Of a stretch of 18,800 bases of DNA, positions 1 to 9,222 are shown piece by piece. Each line of letters starts with the position of its first letter. Positions within the stretch are counted from its first letter, which is position 1. Source of the stretch: DATIJJ01 sp964612855 (GTDB lineage Bacteria; Pseudomonadota; Gammaproteobacteria; DSM-16500); NCBI GenBank assembly GCA_964612855.1, contig CAZTDR010000053.1, forward strand, positions 1-18,800. Direction: 5' to 3'. Position numbers and translations under genes: made by a program. The notes below the pieces were generated by a model. That model searched no databases, had not been told where the DNA came from, and saw only the letters and a program-made list of their open reading frames with translations.

Positions 1-2309
1 AAATGGGCAATTTTAGTTTTTTCTGCTTCATTGTGAATTAAGTCAATTCCTAAGTTAATTTGATTGATAATATCGAATAACTTCTCTTCTTTTTGCTCGT
101 CAGAGAGTTGATTCAAAAAATAGTTGCCTATTTCAAAATGCAATAAATTTTTTTCGGTATCACTTAATAGGGAATAAGCAGCTTGCTGAACGCGATCATG
201 AAAAAATTGATATGTTGTATTTGAATCTAGATCAGTGTGGCTTAGTTTTTTTACTTCTTCTAGTGGGACAATGAAATATTCTTGAATGATTTCTTGTAAT
301 AGGTTATTGATATCTTGAATCGGTTTGTCGCAGAGTGAAGACAAGGTCTTTACATCAAATCGATTTCCTATGCAAGCAGCATATTTTAAGAGCGTAATGG
401 CTTCTGGTGAGAGTTTTTGAATATTCTTGATAACCCAGTCCACTACATTGTCTGTGCTTTTTATTTTTTTTATTTCTTCAATTTCCCAACGCCATACACC
501 TTTATCTAAATCAAAACGGATTAATTCTTCATCGACTAGCGCATATAAAAATTGATTGAGAAAAAAAGGATTGCCGATTGTCTTGGTGTAACAAACTTCG
601 GCTAATACACTAACTTCTTTGTCGCTTTGGTTCATGCTCTCAGCGAGCAATTGTTGTATGTCAGTTATTCTAAAAGCCGCTAAATTGAGGGTGTCAAAAG
701 TGATATTTTCTTGTTTAAAATGTTCCATGCTGAGCGCTAAAGGATGCGTTGAAGCCACTTCATCTACTCGGTAGGCTCCAATAATCAATAGAAACCGCAT
801 AGAAGATTTTGGCAGCAGGGCTTTAAGGAGTTGAAGAGAAGATAAGTCAATCCACTGTAAATCATCTAAAAACATCACAAGGGGATGTTCGGCGGTTGCA
901 ATAGATTGGATAAAAGATTGGAAGGCTAAAATAAAACGATTTTGTGTTTCAGTCGGCCCCAAGGTAGGTACGGGTTCTTGTTTACCAATAATTTTTTCTA
1001 AGGCAGGTAAGACTTCTGTAATGACACATCCATTCGACCTAAGAGATTTTTGAATTTTTTCTTGCCAGCGGGCAACCGTTTGCTTGTCTTCTTGCAAAAT
1101 GTGTTGTATCAATTTATTTAAGGCTTCCACAATAGGATGATAAGGAATGTTACGCTTAAGTTGCTCGAATTTTCCTGAAATAAAATATCCTTTTTGCGCT
1201 AAGATAGCTTCCGATACAGTATGCACTAACGAAGATTTTCCAACACCCGCTTCTCCTGAAATAAGTATGAGATCGGGCTGATTTTTTTGATTGATACGTT
1301 TGAACGCATTCAATAAAAAAGTTACTTCATTGCTACGACCATATAATTTGGGTAGGATTTTGAAACGGGCCGAAAAATCTTTTTGTCCAGGGGTAAATTC
1401 TTTTATATTACCAGTTTGCTGTAACTGCGTAAGGCAATTTTTAAAATCATCGATTATACCGAAAGCACTTTGATAGCGATTTTCTGGCATTTTTTCTAAA
1501 AATTTCATGGCAATATTGGAAAGCACGCTTGGAACCTTATTATCTAAGAGGTGAGGAGAAATCACTTGGGTGAAGTGGTGTGCCTGCATTAATTCAGAAA
1601 AGTTGCTAATTTGAAACGGCAGTTGTCCTGTGAGCATTTGATATAATACAACACCAAAAGAATAATAATCACTGCGATAATCGATTTCTCGTTTTATGCT
1701 ACCCGTTTGCTCGGGCGATAAATAGGCCACACCGGTTTCAAATGTTTCGTCAAACCAATTTATGTTAGCTGTTGCATGGGATTTTTTATACAGGTTGGAA
1801 GCAAAATCAAAATCGATAATTCTTGCTCGTAACGTTACATTATCAATCAAAATATGCGTAGGATTGAGATTTTGATGAACAATATGATGGTGATGAATTT
1901 TTTCTAAGGATTCTATGATGTTGATGGAGAGTTGCAAGATATCTAATAAAGAGAATTTTTTTCTTTGTGCAAGGTGTTCTTTGAGGTTGTTTCCACCATC
2001 TTCCAGTATCATAATAATTGAATGATCACATTTTTCCATTCCTAAGACAGCCACAGTTCCTTTGTGAGATAGTGATTGCAACACATTGTATTCATGTTGG
2101 AATCGCGCCACAGCAGTGAGATTTTTTAAAGAACTTAAGCTTTCATATTTAGTGTGCAGCTCGGTAATATCTTCTGCGGATGGTGGATTTTCTTTTAAGA
2201 TTTTAAAGATAACTCTTTTTTTATCTGAAATGCGGATAGCACGATAGATTTCGGTGTATCTACCGTCAGCGATTTTTTCTTCGATTTGATAACCTGGTAA
2301 ACTTATCAT
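1..2309 (-). CDS. Tandem paralogue: predicted pseudokinase fused to AAA ATPase (partial, runs off left edge)
   Basis: An open frame of 769 codons runs from the ATG at 2309 to the window edge, with the C-terminus outside. Order seen: kinase-like domain (about residues 5-275), then an AAA_16/PknK-type ATPase with Walker A GEAGVGKSS (352-360) and a Walker B containing FLDD, then the start of a helical TPR-like region. It aligns throughout with the neighbouring 1755-aa protein. The kinase core is altered: the VAIK lysine is kept (K36), but the HRD position reads H145-Q146-N147, the following loop lacks the metal-binding Asn (H where N is expected), and DFG reads D166-F-D168. Loss of the catalytic Asp predicts little or no phosphotransfer, while the ATPase motifs look intact. 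The ATG overlaps the upstream TGA as ATGA, so the two are probably translationally coupled. Whether it also carries GAF and cyclase domains cannot be seen here. Confidence 0.88.
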   Translation of the reverse strand, partial: MISLPGYQIEEKIADGRYTEIYRAIRISDKKRVIFKILKENPPSAEDITELHTKYESLSSLKNLTAVARFQHEYNVLQSLSHKGTVAVLGMEKCDHSIIMILEDGGNNLKEHLAQRKKFSLLDILQLSINIIESLEKIHHHHIVHQNLNPTHILIDNVTLRARIIDFDFASNLYKKSHATANINWFDETFETGVAYLSPEQTGSIKREIDYRSDYYSFGVVLYQMLTGQLPFQISNFSELMQAHHFTQVISPHLLDNKVPSVLSNIAMKFLEKMPENRYQSAFGIIDDFKNCLTQLQQTGNIKEFTPGQKDFSARFKILPKLYGRSNEVTFLLNAFKRINQKNQPDLILISGEAGVGKSSLVHTVSEAILAQKGYFISGKFEQLKRNIPYHPIVEALNKLIQHILQEDKQTVARWQEKIQKSLRSNGCVITEVLPALEKIIGKQEPVPTLGPTETQNRFILAFQSFIQSIATAEHPLVMFLDDLQWIDLSSLQLLKALLPKSSMRFLLIIGAYRVDEVASTHPLALSMEHFKQENITFDTLNLAAFRITDIQQLLAESMNQSDKEVSVLAEVCYTKTIGNPFFLNQFLYALVDEELIRFDLDKGVWRWEIEEIKKIKSTDNVVDWVIKNIQKLSPEAITLLKYAACIGNRFDVKTLSSLCDKPIQDINNLLQEIIQEYFIVPLEEVKKLSHTDLDSNTTYQFFHDRVQQAAYSLLSDTEKNLLHFEIGNYFLNQLSDEQKEEKLFDIINQINLGIDLIHNEAEKTKIAH

Positions 2310-5300
2310 TTTTGTGCTCTCCCGCTGCAACGTGTCAAATAAAATTGAGCAGGTAAGTCATCTGCATTGATTCGTAACACTTTTTGAAATAATTTTGTAG
2401 CTTCAACGATATTATCTTCTAAAAAGAAGGCGACACCTTGTTCGAAATCAGATTTTGTTTGTATTTTCAAAAACTTAATTGCATCAATATCATGATCAAA
2501 TACCTCATAAATGGTGATTGGTTTTGTTTTACCTTTTGCAAGTACCGTATCTAAGCGGCGAATAGAATAAAGATGCGGGTTTCTTAAACGCTTATATGTT
2601 TCTTCTGTAATTAATAACTCGACGCTATATGTTTTTGTTAAATCTTCTGTGCGTGAGGCAATATTGACGACATCGGAAATCACAGTTCCTTCCATATGAT
2701 TTTCTGCTCCTACAATGCCTAACATTAGCAAGCCACTATTTAAACCAATGCCCACACAAATAGGGCTTTTTTCAGGATGATTGGCATTGTTTTCATGGAT
2801 AGCTATTAACATGGCAATGGCGCTTGTTAATGCAGAATCCGCATGGCTGGGATAAATTGCCATAATAGAATCACCAATATATTTATCAATAAATCCGCCA
2901 TATTCTCGGATGATAGGCTCTAAGCGACTCAAAAAATCATTTATAAAAACAAAATTTTCATGCGGCGTTAATTTTTCTGATAATGTGGTGAACTTACGAA
3001 TGTCACAAAATAGTACGGTCATATCTTTTTGTACTTGATCGCCTAATTGGACGTCAATAATATTTTTCTTTTCTAAAGAACTTAAAAATTCACGCGGAAT
3101 AAACCGTTCATAAGCTTTATTAAGATTAGCCATGTCTCTATAAAGTCGTGCATTTTCGATGGAAATAACAATTTGTGCTGAGAGTAAGTTGAGCAAGTCC
3201 ACTCTATCTTTAGTGAATGCTTTAGTCATTAAATTATTTTCAAGATACAGAATGCCAGTTAGTGCACCTTGATTAAGCAACGGAATACATAAAATAGATT
3301 TAGGTTTTTGTTGAATAATATAGGGATCATCAAGAAATTGAGCCGCTTGTGCAGCATCATCAATAACAACCGATTCCTTACTATGAATGACATATTGAAT
3401 GATGGATTGCGGTACATTTGCTCCGAGCGATATCGATTCTAGTACACTGACATTATCTGCATTAGCCGAAGCTTCAATACACCAATGACCATTTTTTTCT
3501 AAGAGTAAGTAGCCTTTTTGTGCGCCGGCATTCTCAATTAAAAAGCCCATTAGTTTTTTTAGCAAATCGGCCAATACAATTTCTCGCGCGATGGTTTGCG
3601 ATGCTCTAACAACCGTTGTTAGATCCAATGCCGTAGTTGGATATTGCGTTGCACTTTGTTTTGTATCGACTATTTTTGCTCCTAAGGGTTGTTTTTGCGA
3701 GAATAATTGAGGGTATTGTTTTTCGAGTTTGGCCAATTTAGCAACAGCACCCCATTTTGTATAGCCATAATGTGCTTCTGCAATATAGCCTCTAGCTACC
3801 ATTTCTTTGCCATTTGCTAAATAGAATTTCGCAGCCAATTCACTGGCTAATGCATTTTCTTGCACAAATTCGTATTGCTTTGATAATTGCATGGCAATAT
3901 CATATTCACTTTCAGATTTTTCAATTTTCCCTTGTATTCTGGCTAACTCAGCAGAAACTAAATGATATTTATGTAAACAGTTTTCTGGCGCAAATTGCAT
4001 CCAGCGATGCATTTGCTTTTGATTTTTTATGACCTTTCTTAGATAAATATTTTTTTGTTTTCCAGTTGCTTTTTCACTTAATGCAATAAGCGTTAATGAT
4101 TCATAAAAATTGAATACTTTAACCGGCGGTGAACCTGTGGCGGATTGCACATAAAGTGGAACCATTAAAGAAGCTTGATATGCTTCTTCATAGTTATTGA
4201 ATAAATAATTTAATATAGTTTTCAATACATACAAACCATATAAACCATATAAATTGTTACAATCAATAGCTTCTTGCAATTGCGCACTTTCATTATAGTA
4301 TTTGCCAGCCAAAATTGTGGGGTCTCCACTTTCACACATTAAATTATCGAGGACTTGTCCTAAAATGGTCATGGAATAGAAGACAGGCTTATGTGTGTGA
4401 TGGAATTTAGAAAATTCATAAAATCTTTTCATGTCATCGGCTATTTTATGCAATTCAACACCAGAATAGAATGAACATACCATGTAAAAAAAGGCCGAAT
4501 AAGTACTGTACTCTAGGTCACCTGTTTCTACGCCACGTAAATGAGCTGCCAGTAACGGTGCTAATGTATTTCGATAAGGTTCTTTCCAATGTAGAATGAA
4601 TGCATTTACCATTAAAGAAATTTTAGCTTCCGATTCTACTGCATGATAATGATCCACTAACTCTTGCGCGAGTTTCCCGAAAAAATAACCAGTTTTTATA
4701 TCACCTAAAATACCACACAAAATAATTCCATAGCTTGCATAAGCTGCAGAGGTTCCTTTGCTATATCCACATTTTATTGATAAATTAAATAATCTTAGGG
4801 TAAAGAGTGGGAAATATAGGGGTGTACCAAAATAAGCAGGTGCAATCGCTGCTGAAAGAATATTACATGCGGCTAGCATATAAGGATCTTGGATGACGGG
4901 CAAATTAATAAGTCGATTGTGTTTTTTGCCAAATAACAAAAATTTTGTTTTAATTAAACTAATTAAAATATGGAAATTTGTTGGTTTTTTTGGAAAAGAT
5001 ATACGAAGCTTTTTAAGTATCTCTAAGGAGATTTCAACAGCCTTGGCGGGCGCATTGCGTGCAATTTCTGTATAAATTTTCGTTTCATAAATTTTAACTT
5101 GATCAAGCAAGGACGTGCTATGCTTAAACGCAATATCACTAAACTTATCTGCATCACTAAAATTATCGCTTAAGTAAGAGGCTTCTGCTAATTCCGTGTG
5201 TAACATGAGTGAGATCTCATAATTCTTTTCCCAATCAGTTTCATTCAGCTGGCTTACCCCTAACATTAAGTAATTGTATGCTACTGAATAAGCGGCAGAT

Positions 5301-7573
5301 AGCTTTGCTTTTTTGCCAGCGCGTAAATTTAATTTAGCGACGGTAATTTTTTCATTCTCTTGTGTAATTAAAGAAGAGCCTAAGTTAAAATGATTCGCGA
5401 TGGTGAAAAGATTTTCTTCGTGCTTATGGCTAGGAAGCTCGCTTAGTAAAATTCTACCTATTTTTAAGTGTAATTCTTTTTTCTGATGCTCATTTAACAA
5501 TAAATAGGATGCTTGTTGGATACGATCATGCAAAAATTTATAATTTGCGTTCGTATCACCATTATCGCCTACATAGCGATAAAATTCATCGATGGGCAAA
5601 ATAAAATTTTCTTTTAAAGCTTCTTCTAGCGCAGCAGCTGTCAATTTGGGTGACTTGTCATATAAAGCTGCTAACAATTGCAAGTCAAAGCGATCGCCTA
5701 AACAAGCGCATAATGCCAAAATATGTTGTGTTTCTAGCGATAGTTTTTGAATATTATTTATCACTAGATCGACCACATTTTCCGTGCCCGTTTGTTCTTT
5801 AATTTTATCAATCATCCAATGCCACGAGCCGCGGCTGACATCAAACGTAATAAAATTTTCATCGCATTGCTTGCGTAGAAATTGATTCAAAAAGAAGGGG
5901 TTGCCTTGTGTTTTCATATGGCAGACTTCAGCTAAGGCATCAACTACGCTTGTTTCTTGGGATAGTGTATCTGCTAATAATTCGTTTATGTTGCTTATTT
6001 TTAACGGTTTTAGATAAAGTGTTTCAATTTCCAATCCTGCGGAACGATAATTTTCTAAGGCTAAGGTTAAAGGATGTGATTCTGAAACTTCATTATCGCG
6101 GTAAGCGCCTATAATCAGTAAGTATTTAATATGTGGATGAATTAATAAAGCTTCTAATAATTTTAGAGATGCTAAATCTACCCATTGTAAATCATCTAAA
6201 AATAGTGCAATGGGGTGTTCGGCTGTGGCGAGCACTTGCACAAAATTTTGAAAAACCGAAATAAAGCGGTTTTGTGTTTCAGCAGGACCCAGCACGAGCA
6301 AAGGCGGTTGTTGGCCAATAATTTTTTCCAGTGAAGGCAGCATTTCTGTCATGACAGCGCCGTTGGGCCCGAATGCATTTAATAATTTTGCTTTCCAAAT
6401 TGCGATACTTTCTTCATTTTCCGTCAAAATTTGTTGAATCAAAGCTTCACAGGCTTGTACAAACGGCGCATATGGGATATTTCTTTTTAATTGATCAAAT
6501 TTCCCTGCAATAAAATAGCCTCGTTTTGCGACAATGGGCTTATGTACTTCATGTACTAATGAAGATTTTCCTACACCAGAATAACCTGCAATCAACAACA
6601 ATTCAGAACGGCCTTGGCTTGCTTTATCAAATTGCGCTAGTAAAAATTGGGTTTCTTCTTCTCGACCATAGAGTTTATCTGGGATTTGAAAACGGCCAGA
6701 AAAATCGTTTTTCCCCAGGGGAAATTCTTTGACGATGCCTGTTTTTTGCAATTGCAATAAGCAATTGTTTAAATCAGATATTAAGCCATAGCCACTTTGA
6801 TAACGTTTTTCCGCAGTTTTTTCTAATAATTTCATAATAATATCAGAGATTACTTTTGGGATTGTTGCATCAATTTCAATCGGCGTCAGGGGGACTTTTG
6901 CAATATGTGAATAGATTAGCTCAAGGGTGTCCTGTGATTGAAAAGGCAATTTGCCCGTAAAAAGTTGATAAAGCGTGACCCCTAATGAGTAATAATCACT
7001 ACGATAATCGATGCCGCGATTCATGCGGCCTGTTTGCTCAGGTGACAAATAAGCAACAGTTCCTTCGAGTTGATTCAAACTAAAAACTTCTAAGATTTCT
7101 TTCGACAGTGTAGTTGAAATACCAAAGTCGATGATCCTTGTTTTTTCACCGTTACCGTCGCGTAAGATATTGGAAGGATTAATGTCTTTATGAATGATAT
7201 GATGTTGATGAATCTTATCTAACGATTCTGCAATTTCAATAGCGAGTTTTATGGCTTCTTTTAAGGGTAATTTAGCTCGTTCGGCCAGATATTTTTGTAG
7301 ATCTTGGCCGCCATATTCTAGAATAATCACAAACGTATTTTTATAACGTACTAAATCATAAGCTGATACCGTCACTTCTTCATTTTCGTTTAATTGCTTT
7401 AAAATTTGATTTTCATGCATGAAGCGAGAAACTTTCTCTAACGATGGGTATTCTTCTTTAAGTAGTTTGAGCACGACAATTTTATTGTCAATAGTCCTCG
7501 TGCCCAGATAAATGACTGAGCTTTCACTTTCATAAATTTTTCCTTTAATTTCATAACCAGCTAATGTAATCAT
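2306..7573 (-). CDS. Ser/Thr protein kinase / AAA ATPase / TPR-like / GAF / class III adenylate cyclase fusion
   Basis: A 1755-aa multidomain cytoplasmic signalling protein. The kinase domain (about 6-270) has K36, catalytic loop H128-K129-D130 with N135, and D149-F-G151; its glycine-rich loop is poorly conserved (EKI/GKI-Y-type loop, as in PknK-like kinases). The AAA_16/PknK ATPase follows, with Walker A GYSGVGKSS (330-338) and Walker B IALFLDD (455-461). A long helical, TPR-like stretch spans about 700-1310, a GAF domain about 1325-1480, and a class III nucleotide cyclase domain about 1515-1690. Cyclase metal aspartates are D1524 (FCDIRKF) and D1568 (KYIGDSIMA). K1564 and D1634 match adenine-specifying positions, and N1637 and R1641 match the transition-state Asn/Arg, so ATP to cAMP is the likely reaction. 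No signal peptide or membrane segment is evident. It probably phosphorylates proteins and makes cAMP in response to a GAF ligand; ligand and targets are unknown. Confidence 0.93.
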   Translation of the reverse strand: MITLAGYEIKGKIYESESSVIYLGTRTIDNKIVVLKLLKEEYPSLEKVSRFMHENQILKQLNENEEVTVSAYDLVRYKNTFVIILEYGGQDLQKYLAERAKLPLKEAIKLAIEIAESLDKIHQHHIIHKDINPSNILRDGNGEKTRIIDFGISTTLSKEILEVFSLNQLEGTVAYLSPEQTGRMNRGIDYRSDYYSLGVTLYQLFTGKLPFQSQDTLELIYSHIAKVPLTPIEIDATIPKVISDIIMKLLEKTAEKRYQSGYGLISDLNNCLLQLQKTGIVKEFPLGKNDFSGRFQIPDKLYGREEETQFLLAQFDKASQGRSELLLIAGYSGVGKSSLVHEVHKPIVAKRGYFIAGKFDQLKRNIPYAPFVQACEALIQQILTENEESIAIWKAKLLNAFGPNGAVMTEMLPSLEKIIGQQPPLLVLGPAETQNRFISVFQNFVQVLATAEHPIALFLDDLQWVDLASLKLLEALLIHPHIKYLLIIGAYRDNEVSESHPLTLALENYRSAGLEIETLYLKPLKISNINELLADTLSQETSVVDALAEVCHMKTQGNPFFLNQFLRKQCDENFITFDVSRGSWHWMIDKIKEQTGTENVVDLVINNIQKLSLETQHILALCACLGDRFDLQLLAALYDKSPKLTAAALEEALKENFILPIDEFYRYVGDNGDTNANYKFLHDRIQQASYLLLNEHQKKELHLKIGRILLSELPSHKHEENLFTIANHFNLGSSLITQENEKITVAKLNLRAGKKAKLSAAYSVAYNYLMLGVSQLNETDWEKNYEISLMLHTELAEASYLSDNFSDADKFSDIAFKHSTSLLDQVKIYETKIYTEIARNAPAKAVEISLEILKKLRISFPKKPTNFHILISLIKTKFLLFGKKHNRLINLPVIQDPYMLAACNILSAAIAPAYFGTPLYFPLFTLRLFNLSIKCGYSKGTSAAYASYGIILCGILGDIKTGYFFGKLAQELVDHYHAVESEAKISLMVNAFILHWKEPYRNTLAPLLAAHLRGVETGDLEYSTYSAFFYMVCSFYSGVELHKIADDMKRFYEFSKFHHTHKPVFYSMTILGQVLDNLMCESGDPTILAGKYYNESAQLQEAIDCNNLYGLYGLYVLKTILNYLFNNYEEAYQASLMVPLYVQSATGSPPVKVFNFYESLTLIALSEKATGKQKNIYLRKVIKNQKQMHRWMQFAPENCLHKYHLVSAELARIQGKIEKSESEYDIAMQLSKQYEFVQENALASELAAKFYLANGKEMVARGYIAEAHYGYTKWGAVAKLAKLEKQYPQLFSQKQPLGAKIVDTKQSATQYPTTALDLTTVVRASQTIAREIVLADLLKKLMGFLIENAGAQKGYLLLEKNGHWCIEASANADNVSVLESISLGANVPQSIIQYVIHSKESVVIDDAAQAAQFLDDPYIIQQKPKSILCIPLLNQGALTGILYLENNLMTKAFTKDRVDLLNLLSAQIVISIENARLYRDMANLNKAYERFIPREFLSSLEKKNIIDVQLGDQVQKDMTVLFCDIRKFTTLSEKLTPHENFVFINDFLSRLEPIIREYGGFIDKYIGDSIMAIYPSHADSALTSAIAMLIAIHENNANHPEKSPICVGIGLNSGLLMLGIVGAENHMEGTVISDVVNIASRTEDLTKTYSVELLITEETYKRLRNPHLYSIRRLDTVLAKGKTKPITIYEVFDHDIDAIKFLKIQTKSDFEQGVAFFLEDNIVEATKLFQKVLRINADDLPAQFYLTRCSGRAQK

Positions 7574-7654
7574 TAAAAGAATACCTGGCTCGTTATTTTA
7601 GGCGTGCTTATTCTTTATTTTAGCGCACTATTAGGGGGGAGAGGGGGATAGTTT

Positions 7655-7857
7655 GTATTTTATTGATAATTATAGATTTTATACTTCGGAGGCGACTCTT
7701 TCTGACATTGAGCTTTGTCGCATGTTGAAAAAAGTGCAGCATATTAATGCTGCAAATAATTTTGCATTAGAGCAATTTTATGCGTTAGGGCATAATTGCG
7801 TCTAGGGAAAGTCTGTGCGCAATTTTTAATGACAATAATAAAAATTGCGACAGAACC
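7655..7857 (+). mobile_element. Right-end remnant of an IS6-family-like element
   Basis: A reading frame from about 7662 to the TAG at 7803-7805 resembles the C-terminus of IS6-family transposases (ATLSDIELCRMLKK near the start, then FALEQFYAL near the end). Just beyond lies AATTGCGACAGAACC, ending at 7857. This is the reverse complement of the terminal sequence GGTTCTGTCGCAA that opens the two IS6 left ends elsewhere in the window. The N-terminal three quarters of the element is missing. The remnant sits immediately upstream of the giant kinase gene and immediately downstream of the FadL-like gene, so it has remodelled both flanks. Confidence 0.72.
7818..7849. repeat. 11-bp perfect inverted repeat (hairpin) at the IS6 right end, next to the porin gene stop
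   Basis: CGCAATTTTTA (7818-7828) and its exact reverse complement TAAAAATTGCG (7839-7849) flank a 10-nt loop. The right arm overlaps the IS terminal repeat. On the minus strand the hairpin lies 13 bases after the porin stop codon, so it could act as a transcript end. The stem is AT-rich with no clear U-tract on that side, so a terminator role is only possible. Confidence 0.55.
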
Positions 7858-7862
7858 ATTTG

Positions 7863-9197
7863 TTAAGCAAACGTCAACACCGCTTGAACGCCTACTAAAT
7901 CTGCATGATTGCGATAACTACCCGTCGTTGTTGACGTTTGATTACTAATCACCGTCGGCAAATTCACAGAAACATTTTGTACGAACAAATGCGTCCAACC
8001 GGCGTCAAAACCTATCATTTTATTTGCCTGATAATGTGCGCCAATCGACGTCCCAATACGATTCCCATCCGGTAAAAAGATATTACGTTCGCTGCTTTTC
8101 ACCGGCGATTGATCGAAGCTTAAACCTGCACGAATTAACCATTGGGTATTAGCTTGGAAATTAACCCCACCCGCAAGGTACCAAGTATCTCGAAAATGTT
8201 GTGGCAAAATAACGGTAATCGGTGTGGTAGGCGGAAAACCGGGAATATTATTCAACGTGAGCAAACCGGGTATCGTACTCCATTGAACATAATTCATGCT
8301 GCCTTCAGCCGCCCAGCGTGAAGTCACTTGCCGATAAACACTCACAGTAGCAACGGGAGGAAACACGAGTCGTGTTTTAAAATTACGTAATTCTAAAACA
8401 CCCGATGGAACGCCTTGGAACTGCACTAACGGGCCGGATAATGTGCCAAATCCCGATAAGTTGGAACTCACCCGCGAGCGATAAGTTAAACCGAAACGGG
8501 TGTCTTGATTAGGTTGATACAACAAACCAATATGAGCACCATATCCCCAACCATAAGCATTATTTTTGCCAATCGTATCAGCGGATGGACCAAACAGTCC
8601 TGGCGCACCCACCATCGCGTCTATACGAGCAATAATGCGATCAAAATCAAGACCTGCGCCAATGGAATAATGGTCGTTGATTTTAAAACCCAACGCTGGT
8701 GAAAGATCAAGCACCGCAATTTCCCCTTTGGTACCCGAATAGCGCACAATGGAACTTTCTCCATACGTGGTCTTGAGTCCAAAAGGTGATGCCGTACTAA
8801 AGCCAAAACTCAAACGATCCGTTAAAGGCCGTGTATAAAAAAGCGTGGGATACAACATATTCATCCCACCTTGTGCCTGACCTATTTGTGAGTAACTTGG
8901 AAAACCGGGGCTGCTCCATGTGTTCGTGCCTTTAAATTTTAAATCCGTCGAAATATCCACGGCTGAAAAAATCAATTGTTGTTTTTGCAGACGCGCCAAA
9001 CCGGCTGGATTGGTATAAGTGGTAGTCGCATCATCAGCCCGCGCCGCACCACCTGCATCTGCGTCTCCTGTTGCAGTGGCACTATACGCATGAAAAAGTT
9101 GAATCCCTGCAGCCGATGCATTGATTGATGCAAACAATGCAAGCGAAATACCCCCTGATAATACACTCCATTTGGCGATGCGATAGTATTGCTTCAC
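7863..9197 (-). CDS. FadL/OmpP1/TodX-family outer-membrane porin (long-chain fatty acid / hydrophobic compound uptake)
   Basis: A 444-aa outer-membrane beta-barrel. The start is taken as GTG at 9197-9195 because AAGGAGGG lies three bases upstream (9201-9208); an ATG further upstream at 9248 would add 17 residues with no comparable ribosome site and would bury the signal peptide. The N-terminus is a typical signal peptide: KQYYR, a hydrophobic core, then cleavage after A-S-A at about residue 29. The mature protein starts AGIQLFHAYSAT, and the motif DDATTTYTNPAG follows, which is the FadL-family N-terminal hatch signature. The rest alternates polar and hydrophobic residues as in barrel strands. 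Family members carry hydrophobic substrates across the outer membrane; the substrate here cannot be read from sequence. It lies 25 bases after the broken MAPEG gene, probably in one transcript. Confidence 0.9.
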   Translation of the reverse strand: MKQYYRIAKWSVLSGGISLALFASINASAAGIQLFHAYSATATGDADAGGAARADDATTTYTNPAGLARLQKQQLIFSAVDISTDLKFKGTNTWSSPGFPSYSQIGQAQGGMNMLYPTLFYTRPLTDRLSFGFSTASPFGLKTTYGESSIVRYSGTKGEIAVLDLSPALGFKINDHYSIGAGLDFDRIIARIDAMVGAPGLFGPSADTIGKNNAYGWGYGAHIGLLYQPNQDTRFGLTYRSRVSSNLSGFGTLSGPLVQFQGVPSGVLELRNFKTRLVFPPVATVSVYRQVTSRWAAEGSMNYVQWSTIPGLLTLNNIPGFPPTTPITVILPQHFRDTWYLAGGVNFQANTQWLIRAGLSFDQSPVKSSERNIFLPDGNRIGTSIGAHYQANKMIGFDAGWTHLFVQNVSVNLPTVISNQTSTTTGSYRNHADLVGVQAVLTFA

Positions 9198-9222
9198 AAA
9201 CCCTCCTTGGTATTGTTTACTA

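Noticed and set aside
3814..6732. Several 60-72 codon plus-strand frames within the giant kinase gene
   Set aside because: All lie opposite one continuous 1755-codon frame with recognisable domains and have no start signals.
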